Positions 19,174-28,394 of a DNA stretch of 64,000 nucleotides are shown in pieces. The notes beneath the pieces are model-generated. The model did not search any database and was not told the origin of the DNA. It saw only the letters and a program-made list of their open reading frames with translations. Both the position numbers and the translations under genes were made by a program. How positions within the stretch are numbered: the first letter of the stretch is position 1; each line of letters opens with the position of its first letter. Origin of the DNA: Rikenella microfusus DSM 15922. GTDB taxonomy: Bacteria; Bacteroidota; Bacteroidia; Bacteroidales; Rikenellaceae. The DNA lies in NCBI RefSeq assembly GCF_000427365.1, contig NZ_KE386488.1, positions 1,523,882 through 1,587,881 of the forward strand, given 5' to 3'.

Positions 19174-19211
19174 GGACGGGTCCGGCGGTTATCGTCGGAC
19201 CCGTCCCTTTT
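19174..19211 (+). terminator. Terminator of fabI
   Basis: A 15-bp stem (GGACGGGTCCGGCGG / CGTCGGACCCGTCC) with a TTAT loop is followed by CTTTT. Confidence 0.8.
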
Positions 19212-19255
19212 CGTGGCCCCATGCAGTCCCCTGCCGCGACATATGAATCGTCCGG

Positions 19256-20713
19256 TTACATCGGTTTCAGGTAAATCGTCCGTTCCCCTTCGCCGGTCGT
19301 GACCGACGCTCGGGCCAGATGTTCCGTTTCGGACGACGGCCGGCACTGACCGTCCGGACACAGGCGCATGTTGAACGTGTATTTATACCCCCGTTTCAGG
19401 ATGTCCGGAGCGACTCCCTGGTAATACCGCCCTCCGGCCCGTACGGTCAGGATAAGCCGGCTTTTCTCATAGGCGAAAAAAAGATACCGGTTGGTTCCGT
19501 TCGGCGTTACGGCCGGGTTGAATGCCGTCGCCCGGGGAGGAGACTGCGTATCCGTGGCCGCCCCGAACAGATAGCCCCAACTGCTGAATCCGCCGATACT
19601 CAGTTTGTCGATCGAGGGGACATCCGTCCAATCGGAATCGAAAAAGACGTTGAACGTGACGAGTGCCGTCACATGGGCCAGATCGACCTCTACCTTGTTC
19701 GTGCCGGGACCGAGGTTACAGACGGCCGTCCCGCTCAGCGGCGGCCGGATGTTTTCCGCATCGAACAGTTTCGTGGCGGCCGTGTCTTTGCGGTTCAGGA
19801 AATCCTGCTCGTTTCCGGCAAAAGCGGCCAGTTCGTGCGAGCTGTTCGCCACTGCGTAAATCCGCACCGAGGGGTAAGAGTTCCGTATCGCTGTCTCCGG
19901 GGGCAGAACGCGGAAACGGAACGCATATCCTTCCGCGCGGGGAAGATCCTGTGTGAAAAGCAAGTCGCCCCGGTCGTCGAATCCCGCGACGAACAGACTT
20001 TCGGTCCAATCGGCCGCCGCTTCGGTGCCGGCTGTCCCCGTGGGTAACCGGACGTGCCGCAGCGCAAGCTCTATGTCCAGGGCTGCCGAAAGCTGAAGCA
20101 ACGTCAGCGACGACGTATAGCCACGCTGCGGCTCGTAGATCCGTATGGAAGCCGCACGGTCTTCGAACGAATGGTTGGCAGTCAGGAAAAACGCGAGGGT
20201 ATCGAACTTTTCCCCTGCGGAAAGCCGGGAGGCTACCCAATCCGCGCCCTGCCCGATGTCCACTCGATAATTTCCCCCTGCGTGCAGCCTGACGACAATC
20301 GTGTCCCGCGCGGCTCCCGTTTCGTATATGGATTGACCTTCCGGCAGGGTTCCGTCTCCCTTTTGCGTCACGCCGATGCTTTGCGTCGCGTCGCCCGACA
20401 GGATGCGGATATAGGCAGTCCGTTCCTGCGGCGTCCGGTTTTCCTCTGCGACGATGCTCAGCGTTACCGTTCCCGGCCCGCCGCTGCGCGGCGAAATCCG
20501 GATCCAGTCCGCAGCGGCTTTCGTATCGGAAGTCTCCGCACTCCATGGGGCGGTCGCGGTAAAAGTCACCGTCGCCGCCTGGTTGTCGTCCATGTACTCC
20601 GGCAATACGATCCGGGGTGCATCCACCGTAATCTCCGCGGGTATCGTCTCCACGTCTCTGTCGCAGGCAGCCAGCAGCAGGACGGCGCTCCACAGGTATA
20701 TCTTAAGTTTCAT
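19256..20713 (-). CDS. BACON-domain lipoprotein
   Basis: 485 residues with lipobox LLLAAC (Cys17). The first mature domain (about 33-115) is a BACON beta-sandwich: TVTFTATAPWSAETSDTKAA, WIRISPRSGGPGTVTLSIVA, then IGVTQKGDG. A second similar but weaker repeat follows (about 120-205, VDIGQGADWVASRLSAG). The C-terminal ~270 residues resemble a fimbrillin/Mfa-like beta-sandwich (YLFFAYEKSRLILTVRAGG, KRGYKYTFNMRLCPDG). BACON domains usually bind glycans or mucin, so a surface role is likely, perhaps alongside the neighbouring SusCD systems. Its function is not established. Confidence 0.8.
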   Translation of the reverse strand: MKLKIYLWSAVLLLAACDRDVETIPAEITVDAPRIVLPEYMDDNQAATVTFTATAPWSAETSDTKAAADWIRISPRSGGPGTVTLSIVAEENRTPQERTAYIRILSGDATQSIGVTQKGDGTLPEGQSIYETGAARDTIVVRLHAGGNYRVDIGQGADWVASRLSAGEKFDTLAFFLTANHSFEDRAASIRIYEPQRGYTSSLTLLQLSAALDIELALRHVRLPTGTAGTEAAADWTESLFVAGFDDRGDLLFTQDLPRAEGYAFRFRVLPPETAIRNSYPSVRIYAVANSSHELAAFAGNEQDFLNRKDTAATKLFDAENIRPPLSGTAVCNLGPGTNKVEVDLAHVTALVTFNVFFDSDWTDVPSIDKLSIGGFSSWGYLFGAATDTQSPPRATAFNPAVTPNGTNRYLFFAYEKSRLILTVRAGGRYYQGVAPDILKRGYKYTFNMRLCPDGQCRPSSETEHLARASVTTGEGERTIYLKPM

Positions 20714-20733
20714 GTCAAATATTTTATGGCAAC

Positions 20734-20871
20734 TATATACGACTTTACCCTATTTATAAGCACACCTGATTTTCTGTGTGTTTCGGTCCGCGCCCATCCC
20801 CGAAGCGGCATAACCGCTTGGTGCAGAACCGATCGGGAGATATTCCGACTTTGCGGGTAAAGTCGTATATA
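20734..20871. repeat. Intergenic palindromic element, family A copy
   Basis: Perfectly inverted 17-bp ends: TATATACGACTTTACCC (20734-20750) and GGGTAAAGTCGTATATA (20855-20871). It lies just upstream of the BACON gene, in the divergent gap with the PLP-enzyme gene. The remainder of the gap (20872-21146) holds only A+T-rich sequence and a possible -7 box TTACTTTG near 21094. Confidence 0.88.
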
Positions 20872-21146
20872 TTTACCTGTTTTATATTGTTATCGTGTAT
20901 GTTATGACTATTTTGAACTTGCATTTCGTTTATTTTTGTCATTAAATCAAAAAGCGTTCCACGGGCGGCATCAGGCCGTATCTTCGATCCGTCCGGATGT
21001 CAAGGAAAATTCAGAATCTAACAAATCGGGTATATTTTTAACAAAAGGGGCGATTCGTCCTTTCCGGCTATCGGACGATTGCCGGAAAAAGCGTTACTTT
21101 GCAAACAGCGAGACCGAAAATCGATATTCGCAGTAAAACATACAGC

Positions 21147-22253
21147 ATGGAGATTAAAAAAAGCGGAGCCGCCCTGTCGAAAATCGTACAGATCGGCGAA
21201 AAACTCAAAAAGCTGACTGCCGAAACGGGGCAGGAGTACCTGCCGCTGAACCGCGGCGTCAATGCAGTAGTCAATATCGACCTGCGCGAAGTGGTCGCAA
21301 ATATGGATTTCAATTCCAACGACATACAGGTGTATCCTCCGGGACCGGGCTTTCCGGCGCTCCGCCAGGCGATCAACGACGAGTATTTCGGCGGCAAATC
21401 TTCGCCGGACAATATCCTGATCTCGGCCGGGGGGATGAACGCCCTCGACCTCGTTGTCCAGACCGTGGGAATGGGGAAACTCTACCTGCCGGTCTATTAT
21501 TGGGGCTGCTATTTCCAGATGCTGACCGTGCGGGGAATCGGGAATGCCGAGTATATGGCGCAGAGCGATCTCGAAGGCATGATCCCGGAGCTGAAAGGCA
21601 ATGCGGTGCTGATCTGCGACCCGGGCAACCCGCTGGGCGAAAAATACGACGACGAACAGCAGTTCGCGCTGATTAAAAAGCTCAACGACGCGGGGATCGT
21701 GGTCTTTTTCGACAGCCCGTATCGCCGCATCTTCTACGACAAAACGGACAACTATTACCAGCGCCTGATGGCACTCGAAAACGTGATTATCACCGAAAGT
21801 TTCAGCAAATCCGTCGGGTTGAGCGGCCAGCGACTGGGCTTCATCCACACGACGAATAAGGAGCTGCACGACGAGCTGGAAATCCGCCTGATGTACTGTA
21901 CCAACGGGGTCAATGCGTTCGCACAGCAGTTGATCCTGCGGCTGCTGACCACGCCCGAAGGGATCCGGGCCGCGAGCGACTTCAAGGCCGCCACGGCACG
22001 CGATATCGCCCTGAACATCGAGTACCTGAAACAGCGCGGCCTGTTGGCCGAGGAGTACTACCACGCGAGCACGCCGACCGGCATCTTCGTGGTCGTGAAC
22101 CGTACGGAAGAGGAGTTGCTGGCTCACCGAATCGGCAGCGTATCGCTCTCGTTCTTCACCAAAAGCCAGAAAGAAAAAGCCTCGAAGTTCGCCCGTATCT
22201 GCGTTTCGGCGCCGCATCGGAAATTCGTCGAATATTTCGACGCTGTGCAATAA
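21147..22253 (+). CDS. PLP-dependent aminotransferase, class I/II fold
   Basis: 368 residues from the ATG at 21147; a longer start at 21099 overlaps the likely promoter. Fold-type I features are visible: LISAGGMNALDLVVQTVGMG, the NPxG-like CDPGNPLGEKYDDEQ, the FFDSPYRRIFYD Asp/Tyr pair, and the Schiff-base Lys in ITESFSKSVGLSGQRLGF. C-terminal GIFVVVNR-like strand is present. The overall shape is that of aspartate-type aminotransferases acting on amino acids, but the substrate cannot be told. It is a single gene within the probable invertible segment, ending at a strong hairpin. Confidence 0.88.
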   Translation: MEIKKSGAALSKIVQIGEKLKKLTAETGQEYLPLNRGVNAVVNIDLREVVANMDFNSNDIQVYPPGPGFPALRQAINDEYFGGKSSPDNILISAGGMNALDLVVQTVGMGKLYLPVYYWGCYFQMLTVRGIGNAEYMAQSDLEGMIPELKGNAVLICDPGNPLGEKYDDEQQFALIKKLNDAGIVVFFDSPYRRIFYDKTDNYYQRLMALENVIITESFSKSVGLSGQRLGFIHTTNKELHDELEIRLMYCTNGVNAFAQQLILRLLTTPEGIRAASDFKAATARDIALNIEYLKQRGLLAEEYYHASTPTGIFVVVNRTEEELLAHRIGSVSLSFFTKSQKEKASKFARICVSAPHRKFVEYFDAVQ

Positions 22254-22273
22254 TCCGCACCGGTCGAAAACGG

Positions 22274-22334
22274 ATCTACGCCCGTGGGCGGAGGATGAAA
22301 AATCATCTTTCATCCTCCGCCCACGGGCGTAGAT
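22274..22334. terminator. Perfect 27-bp hairpin after the aminotransferase gene
   Basis: Positions 22274-22300 and 22308-22334 are exact complements with a 7-nt loop, followed by TTTT. It begins 21 bp after the stop codon and should terminate efficiently. Its length and perfection resemble the hairpin at 1130-1194. Confidence 0.85.
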
Positions 22335-22379
22335 TTTCGTACTGCCGCGATCCGATCGGCGGACTGCATTTATCATAAC

Positions 22380-22532
22380 CCGATTATATACTTTGGTATA
22401 TCTTTCGAAATTTTCATCAGCGTTTTTTCGGCTCGCGCCGCCCCCCTCCTCCGACGGCCGAAAACCGTCCGGCCCGGAACCGACAGAGGGAAATTTACCA
22501 CCAAACAGGTGGTATGTCAAAGTGTATAATCG
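22380..22532. repeat. Intergenic palindromic element, family A, CCGATTATA subtype
   Basis: Left CGATTATATACTTTGGTATA and right GGTATGTCAAAGTGTATAAT are inverted with a few mismatches. The interior begins GTTTTTTCGGCTCGCGCC, shared with the copies at 34669, 44169 and 62525. Confidence 0.8.
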
Positions 22533-22564
22533 GTTATCGTTAATAATAACGGGAGGTGATTCTA

Positions 22565-22697
22565 CATGACTTTACACAAACTTTCCGATAACTCCGTTTA
22601 GGCTCCGCGCCGGACGGCATGAAACAGTGCAAACCCGGGCAAAAGCCCCGGAGAGTCCGGCGCGAACCGAAATACAGGTAACGTAAGATGGTATATA
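22565..22697. repeat. Intergenic palindromic element, family A, degenerate copy
   Basis: GACTTTACACAAACTTTCCG and following AACTCCGTTT match the copy at 49422. Internal CGCGCCGGAC...GTCCGGCGCG pairs. Right end decays to GGTATATA. It is adjacent to the copy at 22380, so two lie in tandem. Confidence 0.6.
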
Positions 22698-22705
22698 AGG
22701 CCATA

Positions 22706-22743
22706 AAAAGGCCCCCGGAACGGCTTCGAGCCGTTCCGGGGGC
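22706..22743 (-). terminator. Terminator of the second susC-susD pair
   Basis: A perfect 14-bp stem GCCCCCGGAACGGC / GCCGTTCCGGGGGC with a TTCGA loop; read on the minus strand it is followed by U5 (AAAAA at 22706-22710). Confidence 0.88.
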
Positions 22744-22790
22744 TTCCCGGCGGATTTCTCCCAAGACTACTAACACTCCGAGAGAACCGG
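22743..22790 (-). repeat. Conserved 3' sequence after the second susD, inverted copy of 17891-17940
   Basis: It matches the sequence after the first susD apart from about three differences, and again lies directly before the terminator. Confidence 0.8.
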
Positions 22791-22881
22791 GCGGAAACGA
22801 TCGATACTTACGACCGGCGGGTTGCGGATTTTCAGTCCGGCGAAAAAGGGAAAGCCGGACTGAAAATTTGCTTCATCGGGA

Positions 22882-25008
22882 CTATTGTTGGTTGACACCG
22901 ATCACATCCCAATAAATAGCACCCGTAGTCTGGTCGTAGGTCGAACCATAACCGGGGATTTCCAGCAGTTTGTTCCGCGTTTCGTTGTAATTCGCGTTGT
23001 TCAGTTCGTTATTAGGCCGCGGCAGCGAAGCACGGCGCGGGAACGAAAGCGTATTGGTCGAAGTACGCGGAGTAGGATCTACCCAATAGAGACCGCTGGG
23101 GCGTTCCGCCGGAGTTTTGACCGATACGATCTTCGGGTAGCCCGTTTTACGCCACCAGTCCCACATTTTGTTGGCCTGGTTGTAAGCGTAGATCCACATC
23201 TGACCCACGACAGCTTCTTTCTTATCCGTAACGTTGGCGCTGTTCAGGTCGACATTGCTCAAATAAGTGCCGATTTTGCTGGTCAGGTCGTACGGTTCGG
23301 TTTCGTTCACACTGACGATCTTCGTTGCGCTCAAGCTGGTCGCTACCTGTATTTCGTAACGGTTCGCGTCGCGCTGAAGTTCTTTCAGAGCGGCTTCCAC
23401 CCCATTTCTATACCAGATATCTGCCGATTGTTTCGTATCGACCCCTTCGAGGCTCAGGTACGCCATCATGAAACAGAATTCGGGATAGGTGTACACCGGA
23501 TGGGTATAGAACTTATTCGACGGATTGACATCGCCGTCATTACCGTTGACGCCGCTGTTCCCGTCGCCGTCGCCTTCCGTCTTACCCCCGTCGGCGATGA
23601 AATAACGGCCCTGCGGACGGCTCGCCATTTCCAGCGTGAACGAAGTGTCCGCATTCCAGATCGTACACGTCGCCGGGAATTCGTCGGTTACGGTCCCCGT
23701 GTTGGTCACGGTCCACGGTTTGAGTTTTTTGTTGTACTCCGAGTCGCCCGGTTTGTAATCCGGATGGTGGAACGTGAACGTGAAGTTCCGAAGTCCCCAC
23801 AACTGGCCCGGCCCGCTCATATCGTAGTTATACGGGTTGGCCGACTGCCCCTGGTAAGCCATCATCGGATCGGCATCGAAGTCCAGGACATCGCCCCACG
23901 GCACGTCCTTTGTCCAAGTTTTCGTCTCTTTGTTGTAATAAGCGTGTTTCACCAGCGAGTCCGGGAAATAGTGCTGCATCCACTGGATCGCTTTGTTCTC
24001 CTTGTTCAGGCTGTTGTTGCGGGCCAGCAGCGGCAGGCGCGGGTCCTTCAGCTGTTTCAGGTAGTGGATGAAGTTGTCCGTCACGGAATAAATCACGCTG
24101 ATCGAGTTCGTCCCGTCGGAGTTGTAGATCAAACCGCTGTTATCGTTGCTGCCGTTCATAAAGGCATACGCGCCCTCGTCGGCAGACTGGAAGACGTTGT
24201 CCAAACCGCCGTCCAGCACTTCGGTACGTACCTTTTCGAAACGGGTGCCGTCCACGTCTTTCATGATCCAGGCCATGTACAGGCGGTAAGAGTTGGCGAA
24301 TTTCTTCCACAGCGTGCGTTGCTGAGTATAATCGCCGCGCGTGGCCGGTGCCGTCGGCGTGCTGCTGACGATATAGCCGTAGATCGGGTCGAATTCGCCC
24401 AGCTCGGCTGCGGTCTCTTCGGCCGGAGCAGCCAAGACTTTAATGTAGCCGGCCAGCTCGTCGTCAAGCGATTCGTACACGCTGTTGTCGAAGATGTCGT
24501 ACGTCGGTACCAGGTTGCCCTCCAGCCCCTGGAACGCCTGCGAATAGATGGCGGCGCCGTAGTTCTGGAACACGCGGAACGCTTCGTAAACCTTCACGAT
24601 ACCGCAGATGGCGTGCAGATCTTTGTATTGGAGTTGTTCGTACTCGTCCAGGCCGTCGATGTACTTTTGCAGCTGGGTCATTTGATACCCTTTGGCATAC
24701 AGCCAATCATACATGTAGGACGTGGTCCTCAGCGTAACGTAGGTATTGGCCAGTTTGTCGCAGTAAGTGCCGTCCGTCGCCCCGTTATAGTGGACGAAGT
24801 ACTGCATTTTGACGGCAGTATTGAACATCAACGCTTCGCCGAAGCCGCGGCTGTCGTAATCGAAATCCTGCATCACATTCATGAATACATACCGCGGGTC
24901 GGTTTCCGAGATCGTGTCGGGATTGGTGTTCAACTCGCGCATCTTGTCCTGACAGCCGACAAGGGCGAGCGCCGCCAAACCTCCGATCGCATATTTAGTT
25001 ATTTTCAT
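22882..25008 (-). CDS. SusD/RagB-family nutrient-binding outer-membrane lipoprotein (partner of the truncated SusC)
   Basis: 708 residues, lipobox LALVGC (Cys19), mature start QDKMRELNTNPDTISETDPRY. It is a clear paralogue of the protein at 15669-17810 along its full length (for example KEAVVGQMWIYAYNQANKMW near the C-terminus) but diverges in the middle, where ligand contacts are expected. It follows the truncated susC by 26 bp on the same strand, so it would be expressed only when that SusC body is joined to a promoter. A glycine/asparagine/aspartate-rich insertion (GDGDGNSGVNGNDGDVNP) is a local peculiarity. Confidence 0.94.
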   Translation of the reverse strand: MKITKYAIGGLAALALVGCQDKMRELNTNPDTISETDPRYVFMNVMQDFDYDSRGFGEALMFNTAVKMQYFVHYNGATDGTYCDKLANTYVTLRTTSYMYDWLYAKGYQMTQLQKYIDGLDEYEQLQYKDLHAICGIVKVYEAFRVFQNYGAAIYSQAFQGLEGNLVPTYDIFDNSVYESLDDELAGYIKVLAAPAEETAAELGEFDPIYGYIVSSTPTAPATRGDYTQQRTLWKKFANSYRLYMAWIMKDVDGTRFEKVRTEVLDGGLDNVFQSADEGAYAFMNGSNDNSGLIYNSDGTNSISVIYSVTDNFIHYLKQLKDPRLPLLARNNSLNKENKAIQWMQHYFPDSLVKHAYYNKETKTWTKDVPWGDVLDFDADPMMAYQGQSANPYNYDMSGPGQLWGLRNFTFTFHHPDYKPGDSEYNKKLKPWTVTNTGTVTDEFPATCTIWNADTSFTLEMASRPQGRYFIADGGKTEGDGDGNSGVNGNDGDVNPSNKFYTHPVYTYPEFCFMMAYLSLEGVDTKQSADIWYRNGVEAALKELQRDANRYEIQVATSLSATKIVSVNETEPYDLTSKIGTYLSNVDLNSANVTDKKEAVVGQMWIYAYNQANKMWDWWRKTGYPKIVSVKTPAERPSGLYWVDPTPRTSTNTLSFPRRASLPRPNNELNNANYNETRNKLLEIPGYGSTYDQTTGAIYWDVIGVNQQ
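24914..24988 (-). repeat. 75-bp tract near the start of the second susD, inverted match to 15689-15763
   Basis: 74 of 75 bases match the start of the first susD (single difference at the first base after the lipobox Cys codon). It could serve as a secondary crossover tract exchanging SusD bodies. The left partner is at 15689-15763. Confidence 0.75.
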
Positions 25009-25034
25009 ATGAATTCTCTGTTAAGAAGGTTAAG

Positions 25035-28000
25035 TTAGAATCTCAGGTTCAGGTTGATCGAGAAGTTGCGCACGAACGGAGTGGTACCGAAGTCGAACGG
25101 CGAGAAGACGTTGTTGCTGATGAACGAGTCGGGGTTCGAGCCGCCTTTCGCTTTGTTGATGATGTAGCACAGGTTGCGTGCGGTGAACGAGAGGCGTGCC
25201 GATTGCAGACCGACGTGTTTGATCCATTTTTCCGGGAAGTTGTACCCGACCGTGATCTCGCGCAGGGCCATATAGGTCTGGCTCGACACGTACATGTCGG
25301 TTGCGCTGTAACCCCAGTTCTGACGGTAGTAGAGAGAAGCCAGCATCGGTTGGATATGTCCGGCATCGACCGCTTCGCGGAACGTCATCCCGTTCAGATC
25401 GACTTTCTGTCCGGTCGCCCAGGAGGTGACTTCCGTGGTACCGCCGGCAGCGTTGCTGAATACGGCGTCCGGAACGATACCGTTGTATTCCCATTCGCCT
25501 TTGTAGTTGATACGGGCTTCGCCGCCGTTATTGGCGCCACGGCCGTAGAGCGACTCTTTTGAGTTACCGGCCTGGGTCGCATACGGCTGGATGGTCTGTA
25601 CGGAGTGTCCGCCCGAACGTCCGTCGATCTGGGCGTAGAAGTCCAGCGAGCCGCTGTTGTTGGGCAGGTTCACCATCACCGAGGTGTTGAAACCGTAAGT
25701 GAAGTCGGGCATCACGCTGCCGAACGAAGTGTAACGGTTCGATTTGCCGCCCCAGTACGAGGCTTCGTCGCCGTAATAACCGGCGATGCTGTTCGCATTG
25801 ACGTAGGTGTAGGCCATACTCGTCGAAGCGTCGAGCGACCCGGCCTGCGGATTCGTGTTTTTATTCGAGTCGCCGTTACCTGCATACGCGATCAGAGCTT
25901 TCCCGTTGCGGTAATCGTTCGGATCGTCGGCATTGTAGAATTTGGCGATAACACGACCGCCGCCGTTGTAGCCGTTACCCCCGGTGAGCACACCGAATTC
26001 GCCGCCTTCGAAGGCATATACGGACGGCGAATAGCTGAACCCGCCATTGATCTGGTAAGCGGTCTGGCCCGGATAGAGTTCGACGATCTTACCGCGGTTG
26101 CGGCTCCAGTTGGCGCTGATGGTCCAGTTCACCGTACGGGTACGGATCGGAGCCACGTCGAGCTGGATTTCCCACCCCTGGTTCTGGATGTTACCGGCGT
26201 TGATCCAGCGTTTGCTTACCCCCGATTCGGTAACGGTGGCCAGCGAGAGGATCTGGTTTTTGGTGTTGGTCTTGTAGTAGGCGACGTCCACGCCGATACG
26301 CCCGTTCAGGAAACGCAGGTCGGCACCGAATTCGATCGAGGTCTGAAGTTCGGGTTTCAGGTCGTAGTTCGGAAGGGTCGTGTTGTTCGGAGAGGCCATC
26401 AGGATGCTGCTGTTCAGCGGGCCGATTTCACCTCCGACGGTATAACCGCCTGCACCGTCGGCCGTATTGTACGCGTCGGTACCTTTACCTACCTGTGCCC
26501 ACGAGGCACGCAGTTTACCGAACGAGAGGATGTTCGGGTCGATCTGGAACGTATCGGAGAAGACCCAAGATGCGTTCACCGAGGGGTAGAATACCGAATA
26601 GTTGTTCTGTCCGTTCGGAATCCAGCTCGGATACATCAGCGACGAGAGCCAGTCGTTACGGCCGGTCACTTCCAGATATACCTGGTCTTTCCACGACAGG
26701 TTCACGACACCGGCCACACCGACGGTCATCTGGTTCCGGGGAGTGTAACCCACCGACATCTGCTGCGTGGTAATAGCCTGCTGCGAGTTCGAGAACGACC
26801 ATATACCCGGGGTAATCATACCGCCGTTGGTGCTCTTGGAATACGAAGTAGAGCGGGTGTTCCCGTAAACTTCTGCCAGCAGCCGCACGTCGAGTTCGAG
26901 GTTATCGTCGATAAACCGATTGTTGCTGTGCAACTGGGCGATACCGTCGTAAGAACCGCTCGTGGAATTCTTGATGCTGTATTCACCGTTACCGGCCGGG
27001 CTGTTCAGACCGCCGTAAACTTTCTTTTCATAGAAGGTCTGCCAGTTGTTGTAACTGATGCTGACGTTGGCGTCCAACCAGTCGGTGAACTGGGCGGTCA
27101 GACCCAGCTGGGCGATAATCGTCTGTTCGTTGCGGTTATCGTCCTGGTTGGCGATACGGTTCAGCATGGTGTTCGGCACGGAAAGGTCGGAAGTCCCGTA
27201 CCGTTCCTGAGTCACGGGGTCGATATAGTGCTCGTTGTACCATTTCAGGTCCGTGTTACGGTTGATGTAGTAAGAGGTCATGTAACCCGGTACCGTACTG
27301 CCGTCCCAACCGTTGTTGTAATAGGCGTTGGCCGTGTTGGAGTTCGAGTACTGGAGGTTCAGGTTGGTGGACAGGATGTCGTTGATCTTGCCGTTGGCGG
27401 TAAAGTTCAGCGAGTGGCGGGTAAAGCCGTTGTTCGGCATATTGCCTTCGCTGTCCGAATAACCGTACGACAGACGGAAGGTGGCCTTTTCGGAACCGCC
27501 GGTCAGGGCGACGCTCACGTTGTCGGTCCGGCTGTTCTGGAAATAGGCTTTCCAGTTGTCTTTGTAGGCCACGTAGTCTTCCAGCGGGTTGTCGATGCCG
27601 TCCGGAGCATAGTATTTGTAGTATTGGTACATCTGCTGACCTTTCATCGATTCGAAGGAAGGCCCCCACGAGAAACTGTCGTAGCTGGTGTACGTAGAAT
27701 TGACGCCGGGCATCATACCGCCTTCGTAACCGTTGGTCGGGTCGCCCATACCGTACTCGTTCTGAAGGGCGATCGAGTTTTTGTAAACGACGCCCCAGTC
27801 GTGGGTATAGTTCACTTCGACACCGATACCTTTGCGGGCTTTACCGCTCTTGGTGGTGATCACGATGGCGCCGTTGGCTCCGCGGGCGCCGTACAGCGAG
27901 GTGGCTGCGGCGCCTTTCAGCACCGTTACCGATTCGTAGTCGTCCGGGTTCAGGTTCTTCAGCTGGTTACCGTATTTGGTACCGTCGCTGTTGTTTCCGT

Positions 28001-28394
28001 AGGTCATGGATGCGTCCTGCTGTTCGTATTCCATGATGATCCCGTCGATCACGTAGATCGGGGAGTTGTTCTTGGTCAGCGATTTGGCACCGCGGATGGT
28101 CACGGTCGGAGCCGCCGTCAGGCCGGATGCCCCGCCGCTGGAGATTTGCACCCCGGCGACCTTACCCTGCAAGGCATTGGCGGGACTGAGGGTGTTGGTG
28201 CGGGCCAACTCATCCCCCTTTACCGTGGAGGTGGCATAACCCAAAGCACGGTTCTGTTTGCGGCCTCCCAAAGCAGTTACCGTGACCGCCTCTGCCTGTA
28301 AAGCAGAGGAGTTAGGTCGTTGGATTCCGTATATGTATCTTGATTTTAACGGATATATGCAAACCGTATGAATTTCCGTACATACGATTTGCAT
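25035..28394 (-). CDS. Silent SusC/RagA cassette lacking signal peptide and CarboxypepD-like domain
   Basis: The frame is open to 28394, but homology starts at 28305, at the ALQAEAVTVTALGG sequence equal to residue 101 of the complete SusC. Upstream codons (MQIVCTEIHTV...) look non-native: no signal peptide, no CarboxypepD domain. From there the 1089-residue plug and barrel are intact (IYVIDGIIMEY, TSLYGARGANGAIVITTK, C-terminal FVRNFSINLNLRF). As it stands the protein could not be exported. After recombination between the 96-bp repeats it would be fused in frame to the promoter and N-terminus at 12111-12410. Its intact frame argues against an ordinary pseudogene. Confidence 0.9.
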   Translation of the reverse strand: MQIVCTEIHTVCIYPLKSRYIYGIQRPNSSALQAEAVTVTALGGRKQNRALGYATSTVKGDELARTNTLSPANALQGKVAGVQISSGGASGLTAAPTVTIRGAKSLTKNNSPIYVIDGIIMEYEQQDASMTYGNNSDGTKYGNQLKNLNPDDYESVTVLKGAAATSLYGARGANGAIVITTKSGKARKGIGVEVNYTHDWGVVYKNSIALQNEYGMGDPTNGYEGGMMPGVNSTYTSYDSFSWGPSFESMKGQQMYQYYKYYAPDGIDNPLEDYVAYKDNWKAYFQNSRTDNVSVALTGGSEKATFRLSYGYSDSEGNMPNNGFTRHSLNFTANGKINDILSTNLNLQYSNSNTANAYYNNGWDGSTVPGYMTSYYINRNTDLKWYNEHYIDPVTQERYGTSDLSVPNTMLNRIANQDDNRNEQTIIAQLGLTAQFTDWLDANVSISYNNWQTFYEKKVYGGLNSPAGNGEYSIKNSTSGSYDGIAQLHSNNRFIDDNLELDVRLLAEVYGNTRSTSYSKSTNGGMITPGIWSFSNSQQAITTQQMSVGYTPRNQMTVGVAGVVNLSWKDQVYLEVTGRNDWLSSLMYPSWIPNGQNNYSVFYPSVNASWVFSDTFQIDPNILSFGKLRASWAQVGKGTDAYNTADGAGGYTVGGEIGPLNSSILMASPNNTTLPNYDLKPELQTSIEFGADLRFLNGRIGVDVAYYKTNTKNQILSLATVTESGVSKRWINAGNIQNQGWEIQLDVAPIRTRTVNWTISANWSRNRGKIVELYPGQTAYQINGGFSYSPSVYAFEGGEFGVLTGGNGYNGGGRVIAKFYNADDPNDYRNGKALIAYAGNGDSNKNTNPQAGSLDASTSMAYTYVNANSIAGYYGDEASYWGGKSNRYTSFGSVMPDFTYGFNTSVMVNLPNNSGSLDFYAQIDGRSGGHSVQTIQPYATQAGNSKESLYGRGANNGGEARINYKGEWEYNGIVPDAVFSNAAGGTTEVTSWATGQKVDLNGMTFREAVDAGHIQPMLASLYYRQNWGYSATDMYVSSQTYMALREITVGYNFPEKWIKHVGLQSARLSFTARNLCYIINKAKGGSNPDSFISNNVFSPFDFGTTPFVRNFSINLNLRF
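28210..28305 (-). repeat. 96-bp inverted repeat, right arm (start of the silent SusC cassette)
   Basis: Exact reverse complement of 12410-12505. Homology to the complete susC begins precisely at 28305, marking the probable crossover boundary. Confidence 0.95.

Noticed and set aside
22885-28301. Plus-strand open frames of 717 and 898 codons opposite the second susD-susC pair
   Set aside because: Antisense shadows of intact SusD and SusC frames with no recognisable motif.
25035-28394. Treating the second SusC as an ordinary pseudogene
   Set aside because: Its 1089-codon plug-and-barrel frame is intact, and homology begins exactly at the 96-bp inverted repeat beside a recombinase, which fits a silent cassette better.
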